A DNA stretch of 64,000 nucleotides. It comes from Plotosus lineatus. Taxonomy: Eukaryota; Chordata; Actinopteri; Siluriformes; Plotosidae. Position 1 is the stretch's first letter; the number at the start of each line of letters is the position of its first letter. Below, piece by piece: positions 10,280 to 19,224 of this stretch. The DNA is taken from contig CM045729.1 of NCBI GenBank assembly GCA_024760905.1, forward strand, positions 44,182,080 through 44,246,079, in the 5' to 3' direction. The notes under the pieces were generated by a model. It saw nothing but the letters and a program-made list of their open reading frames with translations, did no database searches and had not been told where the DNA came from. Position numbers and translations under genes: made by a program.

Positions 10280-12397
10280 GGTCAGAAACCTATGGCTCGC
10301 GAGCCAGATGTGGTTGTTTTGTTGACTGTATCTGGCTCTCAGATAAATCAGGTGGCCTTTCTTAACAGAATAACGAATATACAATTTCACTGTCATTTCA
10401 ATAAAGATACAAAAACAGCCATCAAATAAAACAGAAACAGATGAATAAATCTCACGCATTTAAATCTATACATCTATTTTCAATGCCACGTCACTGTGGC
10501 GCAGCAGAGAGCCAATCCTTTCTGTACGCCAGTATGCGGGCGAGTCCGATACCTTCAAAGTCTAATTTCGTAGGATTATAACAGCCACAGACTGCGCGTG
10601 TTGTTTTTGAGTAAAGAGGTAAATTTAACTCATTTTGATCTGCTCATTTCCACGAAGCCAAGCACAGCTGGCGAGCAAACACAAATGGACAGACATGGAA
10701 AAACTTCAACCCGCAGAGCAGCCGATTGCCAAAACTTGGGACGCGCTTCCTGTCACAAACACTGCAGCATGTGAGTCCATTAAAATTAGAGTTTCAAGGT
10801 ATTGGACCTACCCGCATACAGAAAGGATTGGCTCTCCACTTCGCGCCACAGTGACGTGGCATTGAAAATAGATCAATAGATTTAAATGTGCGAGATTTCT
10901 TCAAGCCAGTCCCGTCATCGGGCGGGCACTTTCGGAAGCAATGGCCCGCGTCCGGATGATCCGGACTAGTCGAAAGCTACAGATTTTGTCCGTTGCATCC
11001 GAAATCCGTTAAAGCGACGTCCGTAAAACCGAGGCATGAGTGTACTTACCACTGCATAAAAGGAACAGCCCACAAAAAAAAAAACTGACAGGTCCAGTGA
11101 GATGTTCCCAGTATGCCATGGTCAGTACCAACCAAAGGTGCTCAAAGAAGGACAAACAGTGAACTGCTTACAGTGTCATGGGTGCCCAAGGCCCAGTGAT
11201 GCAAGTAGAGAGCAAAGGCTAGCACATCTGCTCTGATCAGACAGAACTTATTACCACAAACTGGTGAAACTGTTAATGACGAAAATGACTGGAGTCAGAC
11301 CACATGGGGGCAGCAGAGCAGTCAGATGTAACTGTTATAGCTGATTAGTTTGTACTGCCTTCAAAAACACTAAAGAAGCAATACCTGCTTTTCTGATGAA
11401 CCTGGATCATTCTGCGATGTTCGGTTCCCAAGAACTAATCCAAAACTGGTACTCCCCTGATTTGTCTTGAAAGCTAAATGAATAAATAAATTATATTCAC
11501 AGCTTAAAAATAAAAAAAAAATCTAATTCACACCACATCATACAAAACATACCTGTCTGCTTCCCTTGCTTAAGCATCTCCAGATAATCCTTCAGTTTTT
11601 TTGCGACCGTGATGGGTAATCTTTCCAAAATTACAACATTTGAGTCCTTCAGTGTCAGCGACAAGCGGTTTTGGCTGTGTATGGGCCCCAGAACAACGTT
11701 CTTCACATTGTGGTTCAACTGTAAAGTCAATAATAAACAGGTCAGTGTACCAAAATTCATGATATTCTTTTAAATTACATTCTTACAGTCAGACATCTGG
11801 GTCATAATCACATGACCAGCAGTGGCAATCAGTCGTCCACTTTAAAAGTAAAAGCAGCTACACAGTTAGGTTAATACGCTTATAGTGTACAACTACTCCT
11901 GGATGGGATGCTAGTCCATCACAGGTAAACTTCACAACAGTTAAAAAAAAAAAAAGACAGAAATATTCCTGCGCACAACCACTGTGAAACTTCAGTACCA
12001 GATTGCTTTTGTTGTCTTTCTGATTGACCTCAAATACTCCCCCTCTCCATTTATTGCATTGTATTAACAGGGGTTCGAACCCACAACCTCTGGATCATGA
12101 ATCCAGGAGTTTTACTTACTCATTTTGAATAGACTGGTTGAAAGCAATACTGTCCTGAACATGGCAGACATGTTGCTACACATCATGTGACTCTGACCAA
12201 ATGCAAGAACCTAAGGGTTGTACCTGGAAATATTTTGGAGCGCCACCACTGTTAAACTTTAGCACCAGATTGCTTTTGTTGTCTTTTTCGTGGACTTCAA
12301 ATACTCCCTCTCTCCATTTAGTCGTGCCCACGTCCAGGCTGGTGAAGCGGATACGGACAGCGCCACCACTGCTCAACTTCGGTAATACAACGGCCAT
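255..12397 (-). CDS. usp37: Ubiquitin carboxyl-terminal hydrolase 37, 5' portion (10 coding exons)
   Basis: Deubiquitinating cysteine protease that removes ubiquitin chains, known in mammals for stabilising S-phase regulators in the nucleus. Coding exons in gene order: 12397-12224 (start ATG), 11718-11553, 11473-11385, 8838-8723, 4843-4766, 4615-4527, 4436-4343, 4197-4045, 615-484 and 378-255. Every junction is GT-AG and phase-compatible. The total is 1215 nt, 405 codons with no stop. Residues 1-110 form the PH-like N-terminal domain. Residues 110-320 are a low-complexity linker with a KEN motif at 202-204. The USP domain begins near 321 with the Cys box, catalytic Cys at 328. The linker and USP segments closely resemble my recollection of human USP37 (for example NDSSSNNKA, RFAHLLVKKD and AERFSGYMQN). 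The rest of the protease, including the His and Asp boxes, lies beyond base 1. Introns hold a Tc1 element, a piggyBac remnant and several hAT pieces. Confidence 0.95.
484..615 (-). CDS. usp37: USP37 exon with the catalytic cysteine box
   Basis: Encodes FSNLGNTCYMNAILQSLF, the canonical USP Cys box with the nucleophilic Cys at residue 328. It is joined to exon 378-255 through a split Arg codon (phase 2). The 3.4-kb intron immediately upstream contains the Tc1-like element and SINE/piggyBac debris. Confidence 0.95.
616..1195. other. Intronic sequence without a recognised gene
   Basis: USP37 intron sequence, AT-rich, with an (AATA)n run at about 916-942. The stretch around 665-740 resembles 6255-6340, so part of this is an unnamed interspersed repeat. 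I see no coding potential. Confidence 0.5.
1196..1660 (+). mobile_element. Nonautonomous DNA element (Tigger-like ends), copy 1
   Basis: Shares its whole length with 26100-26955, including the AATACATATTCAATGCTATA segment and the end GCGAGGGATC. That end resembles the 'cagtgatccctcgctac' terminal repeats of nonautonomous Tigger/pogo elements. This copy is truncated and runs into a TA microsatellite. The family name is an inference. Confidence 0.5.
1664..1720. repeat. (TA)n microsatellite
   Basis: Long uninterrupted TA run between the Tigger-like end and the piggyBac-flank copy. Confidence 0.95.
1728..2385 (-). mobile_element. piggyBac 5'-flank remnant split by a SINE
   Basis: Positions 1740-1980 plus 2331-2385 match 8010-8340, the acidic N-terminus and 5' flank of the piggyBac-like element, including the codons around LSDSSDSDD in degraded form. 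A SINE interrupts it at 1981-2330. Confidence 0.65.
1981..2330 (+). mobile_element. tRNA-derived SINE, RTE-tail subtype, full length
   Basis: Has a tRNA-like head with A box (TGGTCTAGTGGTATAGGG) and B box (GGTTCGAGTCC). The body and a 3' end GATGATTCGCTGTGGC..AACTCCCGAGTAAAAG follow. A perfect 17-bp target duplication AGTGAATGCAATGAATT lies at 1964-1980 and 2331-2347, inside piggyBac DNA, so the insertion is younger than the piggyBac copy. Confidence 0.9.
2428..4021 (-). mobile_element. Tc1-like DNA transposon in USP37 intron
   Basis: About 1.6 kb with near-identical inverted ends (CAGTGGTATGAAAAAGTATC at the left, its complement CATACTACTG at the right). TIRs exceed 100 bp and a TA lies just after the right end. 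It contains one transposase gene on the minus strand. Length and organisation are normal for fish Tc1/mariner elements. Confidence 0.9.
2648..3675 (-). pseudogene. Tc1-like transposase, one frameshift
   Basis: DDE transposase that would cut and paste the surrounding element. The first part, starting MARSKELSED at 3675, carries the paired-type HTH (SRIVDLYKAGKGYKTISKSL) and the GRPPK AT-hook-like motif. The second part has the catalytic triad motifs ILWTDET, QQDNDPKH and SPDLNPIE and ends AAKGGATKY*. The two parts lie in different frames that meet at a run of about 16 T on the plus strand (3434-3450). A single homopolymer slip therefore disables the protein. Otherwise it looks little decayed. 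Confidence 0.9.
4766..4843 (-). CDS. usp37: USP37 exon carrying a KEN motif
   Basis: This 78-nt exon encodes SEKRKRLMNN...EDYPKENDSS. The Lys-Glu-Asn at residues 202-204 lies at the position of the mammalian USP37 KEN box used for APC/C-Cdh1 recognition (established for human). Conservation here suggests the same cell-cycle control. The basic KRKR just upstream could be a nuclear-localisation patch (inference). Confidence 0.85.
4844..5455. other. USP37 intron sequence, nothing coding recognised
   Basis: AT-rich intronic DNA. Near 5325-5450 there is a degraded piece of the DANA-like SINE 3' region. I see no exon signals supported by frame. Confidence 0.4.
5460..5625 (-). mobile_element. SINE/LINE-tail fragment
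   Basis: Contains ATACTTTATTAATCCCGCAA, a typical fish retroelement tail on the minus strand. A B-box-like GGTTCGGGAATCAAACC and CAGTCCCAAAGCCGCTTCTC, shared with 14745-14965 and 33410-33455, follow. Confidence 0.55.
5626..6665. other. USP37 intron, unidentified sequence
   Basis: No exon or well-defined element. Position 6255-6340 repeats 665-740. Position 6480-6650 contains DNA-transposon-like text (CCGAACCCCCGCGAATGTCG), probably a nonautonomous element I cannot name. Confidence 0.35.
6670..7060 (-). mobile_element. hAT-like element fragment
   Basis: Internal part of a family also present at 10430-10900 and 62120-62690. Shared text includes AGAGCCAATCCTTTCTGT, TCATTTCCACGAAGCCAAGC and GCCAAAACTTGGGACG. 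The other copies end in CAGGGGTC-type termini typical of hAT elements. No intact transposase is visible. Confidence 0.6.
7066..7104. repeat. (TA)n microsatellite at hAT/piggyBac junction
   Basis: Pure TA run separating the hAT fragment from the truncated piggyBac transposase. Confidence 0.9.
7105..8081 (-). pseudogene. piggyBac-like transposase, 5' half, degraded
   Basis: Three minus-strand segments. At 8081-7797 is an acidic N-terminus (LSDSSDSDD...DLTDEEEISDDDFEQ). At 7701-7550 is WRPVTIADVKKFIGLCIDMG. At 7401-7105 is INMGLVKKKNIKDYQ...FFRKVMPINTF...DPWFKIQPFLDYLN..VPDREISIDESMVGMK, the region with the first catalytic Asp of DDD piggyBac transposases. The C-terminal catalytic part and Cys-rich domain are missing, replaced by TA repeat and hAT DNA. 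About 150 bp appears inserted between the second and third segments. It is non-functional. Confidence 0.85.
8082..8345. mobile_element. piggyBac 5' flank
   Basis: Matches 1740-1980 and 2331-2385, so it is the noncoding 5' end of the same piggyBac-like family. It includes two copies of a TTTTGGCTTTGGCA motif. Confidence 0.6.
9305..9384 (+). mobile_element. hAT-like terminal fragment
   Basis: Begins CAGGGGTCGGGAACCTTTTT, a hAT-type terminus, and continues AAAATCCAATCCTCTGAG. The same pair of motifs occurs at 60686-60720 and 61840-61860. Confidence 0.7.
9384..10277. mobile_element. Tigger/pogo-like element with symmetrical microsatellite flanks
   Basis: Core 9428-10212 has inverted ends (CAGTAAAACCTCCGCTGACG at the left; complement of GAGCTGAGGTATCACTG at the right). 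It is flanked outward by (CA)n then (TA)n on the left and (TG)n then (TA)n on the right, which are exact mirror images. It encodes only a CENP-B/Tigger N-terminal segment, so it is an internally deleted copy. Confidence 0.75.
9687..9863 (+). pseudogene. Tigger/CENP-B-type HTH fragment
   Basis: Reads MGPKKTPPQAEIIEKHERGV...LCDLASQYQYAKSTIAPILKNKEAIKGACVAKGV. This is the DNA-binding N-terminus of Tigger (pogo) transposases, after which the frame stops. No DDD catalytic domain follows. Confidence 0.75.
10278..10900 (-). mobile_element. hAT-like element, reverse orientation copy
   Basis: Starts with a terminus related to the end at 62820-62849 (CCTATGGCTCGCGAGCCAGA). It carries subterminal inverted repeats: 10447-10527 is largely the reverse complement of 10817-10898. 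No intact ORF. Confidence 0.65.
10901..11384. other. USP37 intron, unassigned
   Basis: No coding exon recognised. The segment near 10960-11040 (CCGGACTAGTCGAAAGC, CCGAGGCATGAGTGTAC) may be the end of a further DNA transposon. Confidence 0.35.
11553..12397 (-). CDS. usp37: USP37 exons 1-2: PH-like N-terminal domain
   Basis: Exon 1 (12397-12224) encodes MAVVLPKL followed by a TKWREG...EVHEKDNKSNLVL core. Exon 2 (11718-11553) continues with LNHNVKNVVLGP and a helical stretch ending KLKDYLEMLKQGKQ. Both match the conserved N-terminal PH-like fold of USP37/USP26/USP29. The donor after FQ (CAG|GT) and the acceptor at 11720-11719 join in phase 0. Confidence 0.9.
11962..12053 (-). pseudogene. Partial duplicate of USP37 coding exon 1
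   Basis: In the first coding intron, this 92-bp stretch copies about half of exon 1 (12237-12330) with roughly 85% or better identity by eye. The reading frame stays open for about 31 codons, with a core EVNQKDNKSNLVLKF versus the parental EVHEKDNKSNLVLKF. The copy lacks the CAG|GTAC donor (it reads CTGTC) and I see no acceptor at its 5' edge. It is probably a non-spliced fragment, but a cryptic alternative exon is not excluded. Confidence 0.8.
12070..12109 (-). other. tRNA-like 3' half (CAT anticodon-like loop plus T loop)
   Basis: On the minus strand a 5-bp stem CTGGA/TCCAG encloses a 7-nt loop with CAT in the anticodon position. It is followed by a GGGTTCGAACCC T-loop-like sequence. No A box or D arm is visible upstream and the T stem is imperfect. 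This looks like a tRNA-derived fragment or SINE relic beside the duplicated exon, not an active tRNA gene. Confidence 0.4.
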
Positions 12398-14560
12398 AAG
12401 TGCAGAGAGTGAGGAGGTTGCTGAAACGTGCGGCTCTCAGATGGCTTTGAAGATGAACAGAAGAGTCCGGTGTCCCTCACAAAAAATAACATTAACTGTG
12501 GACAGAAAGGTGCCTTATTTACAACTATTACAGTATAATGATGACATATTGACAACATTGAGGTGAAGAAAATGTGTAGAAACTGCACTCGAACTAAGCT
12601 GAAGTGATATGAACAAGCATTTCCCCGTCACTAAGGCCGAACAGAACTCATTTATAATTAATCAAAAATTATTTAACATAAAGTTGCGCAATTATTAAGT
12701 ATGGAGGTATTTAACAAAATTTAGCTTCCATTCATTCACATCAACACGACGCTGCCCGAGTTATTGAGCGTCAACTTTTACATCTTTGCACCTGACATCA
12801 TTGTAGCTGCTCATTCAATAAAACTGTGAAGTCGACTGGTCCAGAGCCACTGAATAACTTTAACACAATTGGGTCATTTTTGACAAAAAAAAAAAAAGTC
12901 CACGTTGTAGGTTTTCCCCATTTCAAAACGAAAAGACAATGAACACAACAACTACTTAAGAAGCTGGATGACATCCACACTGTCGAAACCTAATGATAAC
13001 ACACACTATATATTGTTGTTATGGACATTTTTAAATAACCGCAAACGCTTGGCAACCAACCGGTGAGAAATTTTTGCGTCGTGTTTCACAGAATTATTAA
13101 CATTCACCAGTCCAGATAAAGAAATTCAGTCAGAAGTAGCAAGTGTGTCAGAACTCAAATCCCAGATGAGTAGCCGAGCAGTTAGCAGTTAGCTCCCTAG
13201 CTAAGTCCATACAGAAGACGGAGAAGTTAGCTTTGAGCTAATGCTTCATTGGTACTTCACGTTTGCTGGTATTTTGTGATATGAAAATGGTACCAATCTC
13301 TTGCTGTACAAAACAATTGCATACCTTCTTCCAGGTTTGAAATAGAAACTCAGGAAATACTCTTTAAAAAAATTAATCCAAGTAAGGCTCACAAATGTTC
13401 TCACTGTGTACCGTATATTAAATTTTGCCGGCATGCGACGGCCTACTGATATGTTGTTGTTGGAGTAATGGCGGGAATGTGAAAATTCACACCGGAAATA
13501 GGCGGCGAGAATACGCGTCTCTAACCACGCGAGATTTCAGTATGAGGCGCACATCCAGAGATGGAAAATGATTTTGTTTTTGAAGGTTTTATTATTCAAT
13601 CCCTTTGATACCATGTTTCCACCCGTCCTTTAGAACTCATACTCTACACATTTTAGTGAGTTTCCTCTTCTCAATATATTAATTGACCAAAGTGCTTATT
13701 AACAGGTTTTTTTGTCTAAATTTAAATCAGGATAAGGATAGAGCAAGAAAAACAGGACCGGGTACCACAGGACCAGAGCCTTTGTGGGGTATTAACAGCT
13801 TCATGGCTTTAATTTGGAAAAAAAGTTGCCAGTTCAGGTCCCGGGCCTGGCATGAACACAACCGTGGCTGAATTGCTGGGTGTTGGCATACCCCTGTTCG
13901 TGTGTGAAGCAGCCCTATATTTCTACAGCCCACTGATTCAACAACCCTAACCCAACCGAACTGAGAAGAGTGTCCAACTGAGTTCTAATTTAAGTTGTGC
14001 TGTCGACCAATGGACTGTTGGAATATAGAGCCGTTCCCATGCATAATGTATGCAGTCACCAAAAGAACAGGCCAGGACCAAATGGGTATATTGTTAGGTA
14101 CATAAACCTTCTTCAAATTCACACCCACTTAAGATCGTTTTGGGTCACCAGTTGCTAGGGATACAATGTGATGATGCAGCAAAGTCCATAATTTATTGTT
14201 TAGCTGGATCATACCTAAGCTACCGCACAGGGCCATAGGCGTAATGTACATTACTGTGTGTGTTTAGAAACTGGATCACTCATGAGTAATTTTGGTAAGG
14301 GAAATCGTCCCATATTCTTTTGAGCCCAGTCGTCAGGATCTGGTCCAGGAAGATGCAGCTGCTGCAGGGCAGTGTCATGATGCTGCGTCTGAAGAGGACA
14401 CAGACCATTCAAGTCAGCATTTGCTGGCTTGAAAAAGCTGCGTAGTATAACTGGGTTCAAAACTACCATAGAACAAACAATTGAGTGAAGTCCCTGCTTT
14501 GCCCAAACTTGGAGCCATGAAACCGATTCTGTGATTTTGAGTTTTTATTTTGATATACTG
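12398..14560. other. USP37 upstream region and spacer
   Basis: Expected to hold the USP37 5' UTR exon and promoter, because the coding start is at 12397. CpG-containing text with GGCGGCGAGAATACGCG at about 13500 is the least repeat-like part and a promoter candidate (inference only). No other gene is seen. Confidence 0.35.
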
Positions 14561-14561
14561 C

Positions 14562-14965
14562 ACAAATGGCAGTAGTGGCTTAGTGGTTAAAGTGATGGGT
14601 TGCTGATGTGGCGGTCAGTAATCTCCACTATCACCGCTGTTGGGTCTTTGAACAAGGCCCTTAACATTCACATGCTCAGTTGTAGAAACAATGATAATTG
14701 TAAGTCACTCTGCATAAGAGTCTCTGCCAAATGCTGTTGTAAATAATCGCAGAAGGGAAATTATTTCCTCTGCATTTAATCCATCCAAAGTGAGCAAACA
14801 CACACATAGGGGCAACCAGAGAGCAGTTCAGGGTTAGGTGCCTTGCTCAAGGGCACTTCATCCATTTATGTGGAGTAAGGGAAGGTGCAGCTCATCCCCA
14901 CCATTAATCAAACCAGCAGCCTTTCAGTCTCAAAGCCGCTTCGCTAACCATTCGGCTACGGCTGG
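14562..14965. mobile_element. Two adjacent SINE fragments
   Basis: 14562-14745 (+) has a tRNA-like start (GGCTTAGTGGTTAAAG) and the fish tail GTAAGTCACTCTGCATAAGAG. 14746-14965 (-) ends in a GGCAGCCGTAGCCGAATGG-like tRNA head read on the minus strand. Confidence 0.6.
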
Positions 14966-15324
14966 CACAACTAGGAACTGTCACAGCTGGAACTTCCAAA
15001 TATCGGCAACATCAGTCGAGATTTTTTGACAGCCATTCCCACTTCAACCACAAATCCTTCTCATAATTGAAGTAACTTAGTGTGTAATCTTTGTTCCTTC
15101 CTGAATGGTTTAAACTCTAGCTTGCCTGTTCCACAGTGGATTATGGACATTATGGGTGATGTGACATCATCAGTGCAAACTTTCTTGTAGGATCTCATGC
15201 TTATCAGAGCAGACAAGAGCTGATTAGTGGCAACAACGTCCTGTTTTTTTCTTTAAAAATCTCTAACTAAGCGATACTTCTGTTCATATCACTCAAAATA
15301 CTCTGTAAACATTGTGTTCTCATT

Positions 15325-15642
15325 CATTCTTTGAATTGCTTAATCCTAATTAGGGTCATGGGGAGGCTGGCACCCATCCCAGCTGACTTTGGGGGAGCGC
15401 AGAGTACACCCTGGACAGCTTACCAGGCCATCATAGTGTCAACACTCACACAACCATTCACACCGTGGGAAGATTTGGAATAGCCAATTAGGCTACAGTG
15501 TATGTTTTTGGACTGTGGGAGGAAACTAGAGTACCTGGAGGAAACCAACATATTCACAGGGAAAACATACAAAGCTAGGAATCAAATCCAGACTTTCTTG
15601 CTGTGGGGCAGACATGCTAACCACTACACCACTGTGTAGCCC
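15325..15642 (-). mobile_element. DANA/mermaid-like SINE
   Basis: The minus-strand reading gives a tRNA-like head (GTGTAGTGGTTAGCATGTCT) and the diagnostic TTTTTGGACTGTGGGAGG region, which is the complement of the CCTCCCACAGTCCAAAAACA motif. The 3' end is CCTAATTAGGATTAAGC-like. Several more copies are in this window. Confidence 0.75.
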
Positions 15643-15752
15643 ACATTGTGTTTTCTTTTAATGTTAATCCTTAATGACATTTATGGTTTTGTCACTACAC
15701 CAGATATTCTCACAATAGCAAAATATCATTACCATCCATTTCTGGTTCACCA

Positions 15753-16025
15753 CAAGTTGTCACTGTCCCCCCTCCCAGTGCAGCTGACTGGGTTATCAAA
15801 GGCCGGCCATGTCTCTCACTGTCTAAGTGAGAGGCATGTAAAAACCATTGCTGACTTTCGACAAGAGTAGCTGCATAGCCATCAATGTGTTTCTACCCTG
15901 CGGTGGCTTGGCAAGCTGTCCAGCGTGTATTTTGCCCTTGCCCAGAGTCAACTGAGGTGGGCGCCAGCCTCCCGGTGACCCTAATTAGGATTAAGCGGAT
16001 CAGAAAATGAATGATGAATGAATAT
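15753..16025 (+). mobile_element. 5'-truncated SINE, L2-type-tail subtype
   Basis: Starts inside the SINE body and ends GACCCTAATTAGGATTAAGC plus ATGAATGA repeats. The TSD is TGGTTCACCA at 15743-15752 and 16026-16035. Confidence 0.85.
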
Positions 16026-16050
16026 TGGTTCACCATACTTGAGTACAAGA

Positions 16051-16820
16051 AATGTAGCCATGAGGGAGGGGCACAAGAGCTGCATCAAGGGTCAGCTCTG
16101 AGCCCCTTCTTGTTTGCTATGGTGATGGACAGACTGACAGACGAGGTTGGACTATGATGTTTGCAGATGACATTGTGATCTGCAGTGAGACTGGAGAACA
16201 AGCGCAGGAAAATCTAAAGAGGTGGAGGTATGCCCTGGAAAGGAGGGGAATGAAGATTAGCCTCAGTAAGACAGAATACATGTGTATGAATGACAAGGAC
16301 CCAAGAGGAACGGTGAGGTTACAGGGAGCAGAGATAACGAAGGTGGAGGATTTTAAGTACTTAGGCTCAACAATCCAGAGCAATGGAGAGTGTGGAAAAG
16401 AGGCGAAGAAGCGTGTACAGGGAAAAAGACAGGAGGCAGAGCTGGAGGTAGCAGAGATGAAAAGTTGAGGTTCTCTTTGGGAGTAACGAGGATGGATAGG
16501 ATCAGGAATGAGCACATCAAAAGGACAGCACATGTAAGACCTTTTTGAGACAAAGTCAGAGAGGCTAGATTGAGATGGCTTGGACATGTACAGAGGAGGG
16601 ATAGTGAGTATATTGGTAGTAGGATGCTGAGGTTGGACCTACCAGGCAGAAGGCCTAGAGGAAGACCAAAGAGACGATTCATGGACGTGGTGAAGGAGGA
16701 CATGAAGGCAGTTGTTGTAAGAGAAGAAGATGCAGAGGATAGGGTGAGATAGAGGCAGATGATTCGCTGTGGCGACCCCTGAAGGGAACAGCCGAAAGGA
16801 AAAGAAGAAGAAGAAGATTC
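16051..16820 (+). mobile_element. Internally deleted RTE-type LINE with both termini
   Basis: Begins with the LINE 5' terminus (AATGTAGCCATGAGGGAGGG; compare 58060-58100 on the opposite strand). It jumps directly to the reverse transcriptase (HQGSALSPFLFAMVMDR, MMFADDIVICSE with the FADD active site). After further gaps it ends with the normal 3' end and (GAA)n. The TSD is CTTGAGTACAAGA at 16038-16050 and 16821-16833. The frame is broken. Such derivatives are dead but could be mobilised in trans. Confidence 0.8.
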
Positions 16821-17329
16821 TTGAGTACAAGACTGACAAAGAGCCTCATAACTAAAAATTGCTGTTGTTGGATTACAAAATATATTGCGGTCCAGAACTT
16901 TACCTAGAAGTAAAAATGTATCTCAAACATGATTTTTCACAGCTTTGTCCTGTTCCTAGTCAAAAAGAATGCTGTCCAAGGGAAACTCACTTGAAGATAA
17001 CGCCCTAGATGGAATGTCCATTGCACACATACATCCACACATTTATTTGCATAGGTAACATACCCCCCAGTATATATTTTTTTGATGTTGGAGCAGACCA
17101 GAGAACACAGAGGAACCCATATTGATATATAGCAGGCCTACATGCAAAACAACCCACACTTTTCCTGATTTTCCCGGACTGTTTTCCTGGTTCCACTGCA
17201 GTTTACTTTCTCTCCACTCATATACAGTGTCTCCGACTGACACAGGAAGGAGGGGCATGGGAAAATACATCAGATTCAAGTTTAATGGCAATTTAAATTC
17301 TTAAATAAGTTTATTTATTTGTTTATTTT

Positions 17330-17580
17330 CTCCCCCAGTGTAGCTAACTTGGTTAGCAATGGCGGCCATGTCTCTCACTGTCTGTGGTGAGAGGCATGTA
17401 AAAGAACCATTACTGACTTTTGTCAAGTTATATATGCATAGTTGTCGGCGTGTTTCTGCCCTCCATTGACCTGGCGAGCTGTCCAGGCTGTTCTCTGCCC
17501 TCTTCCAGAGTTGGTTGGGATGGGTGCCAGCCTCCCTGCAATCCTGATTATGATTAAGTGGTTCAGAAAATGAACAAATG
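17330..17580 (+). mobile_element. SINE fragment, L2-type-tail subtype
   Basis: Begins CCCCCAGTGTAGCTAACTTG in the SINE body and ends GATTATGATTAAGTGGTTCAG. The tRNA head is missing and no clear TSD is seen. Confidence 0.75.
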
Positions 17581-17960
17581 AATATACTGTATACTGTATA
17601 TAGTTTTTATAAATTGATATTAGTATCAAAGTCATTATAGTTTCTGGAACAAGAGAACATATAGTCCATACAGTAAAGTCAGAGCAAAATCAAATCCAGA
17701 ACCCCTGACTTATAAGGCATCATTCCTACTAGCTGTGCCACTTTGCTGTCCCAGTTAAACTTTGCATTTGTGCAAAGCTTTAGAGCTTTCAGCATCTACT
17801 CTACTAATAGGTAACAGTAAAGGTCTATTTATCAAGTCAGATCCATTTAATGATTTAATATGCAACAATCTAAATAGTGAAAGCTAAATTTACAGGGGTT
17901 GTCAATATACTGTAAAAATAGTGTATACTATAAAATAGTGTATACTGTAATATAAAATAG

Positions 17961-18294
17961 TGGGGGCAGTGGTGGTCTAGTGGTATAGGGTGCTGGATCG
18001 CTGATCCAAAGGTTGGGGGTTCGAGTCCCACTCTCCACAAGGTTGTCACTGTCCCCCCAGTGCGGCTAACTGGGTTATCAAAGGCAGGCCATGTCTCTCA
18101 CTGTCTATGGTGAGAGGCATGTAAAAGAACCATTGCTGACTTTTGTAAAGAGTAGGCTGCAAAGTTGTCAGCGTGTTTCTGTCCCTTGCTTTAAAGGATT
18201 GTGACAGGAAGGGCATCCGACGTAAAAACCTCTGCCAAATCAAACGTGCGAATCAGATGATTTGCTGTGGCGACTCCCGAGTAAAAGGGAAAAA
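17961..18294 (+). mobile_element. SINE, RTE-tail subtype, full length
   Basis: Complete tRNA-like head (GGTGGTCTAGTGGTATAGGG, GGTTCGAGTCCC) and body, with 3' end CAGATGATTTGCTGTGGCGA. No convincing TSD is seen. Confidence 0.85.
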
Positions 18295-18954
18295 TGTATT
18301 CATGCAAAATTTCTGAGGAAACATATTGCAGTATAGTGTATAAATTATAGAACAATGGATAATGGCTGTATATACAAAAATACAATATATTTAGTTATAT
18401 ATTTTTCATTTCATGCTATTTGGCCACAATAGTTGAGAATGCTAGCTAATGTGAAGTTTTATCTGTGATGTGGTGGCCTTGGCTCTCATAGTTCTGGTAT
18501 GTGTTCATGTATCAAACTCTGATGACCCTGGCCAAGTGATGTGCCAATACTAAATGTCATGGTGTCTTATGTGTTTTTCTAGATGCACCACCTGTTTCCT
18601 CTCTATTTTGAATTCTATTCTCCACTGACAGATCAGATAAAGCACAGTCAGTAGGGTGCAGTTTACCTGCTGCAACTCTGTAAGTTAGAAGTCTGAAACA
18701 CTAGGTCTTGGTCTAGGTGGCTGAAACATTAAGTTAGTAAAGCCTTAAAGGGTCAGTATCAGGATTGTTTGAATAAAATAGCCTAAATATTATGAACAGG
18801 GTTCTCAAACAAGACAAAATGATTTATGTAGGTAAAAAAAATTGGTTTACGAAGGATACTAGACATGAATTGGGTTAATATATTAAATCTGAAACACCAT
18901 CTCAATTTTTGAAAACCATTCAGCCCAACATGATTATTAAAAGTTCATGTTGCA

Positions 18955-19160
18955 ATCCGGTGAGGCTGTGGTATAGTAGTTAGCATGTCTGTCTCACAGC
19001 AAGAAGGTCCTGGGTTCAATTTCAAGCTCAGTTGTTTCTGTGTGGGGTTTGCATGTTCTCTCTGTGCTTGCATGGGTTTCCTCTGGGTTCTCCGGTTTCC
19101 TCCCACAGTCCAAAAACATGCATAGTAGATTAATTGGCTGTTCCAAACTGGCACAGTAAG
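18955..19160 (+). mobile_element. DANA/mermaid-like SINE, 3'-truncated
   Basis: tRNA-like head (GTGGTATAGTAGTTAGCATG, GGGTTCAATTTC) followed by CTCCCACAGTCCAAAAACAT. It breaks off where the hAT-derived sequence begins. Confidence 0.7.
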
Positions 19161-19224
19161 TTGATTTTGCGGTGGTCGAGCCACTTCCTATTACTGTATC
19201 ACTCTTCTACTAGACAGAACCCAT

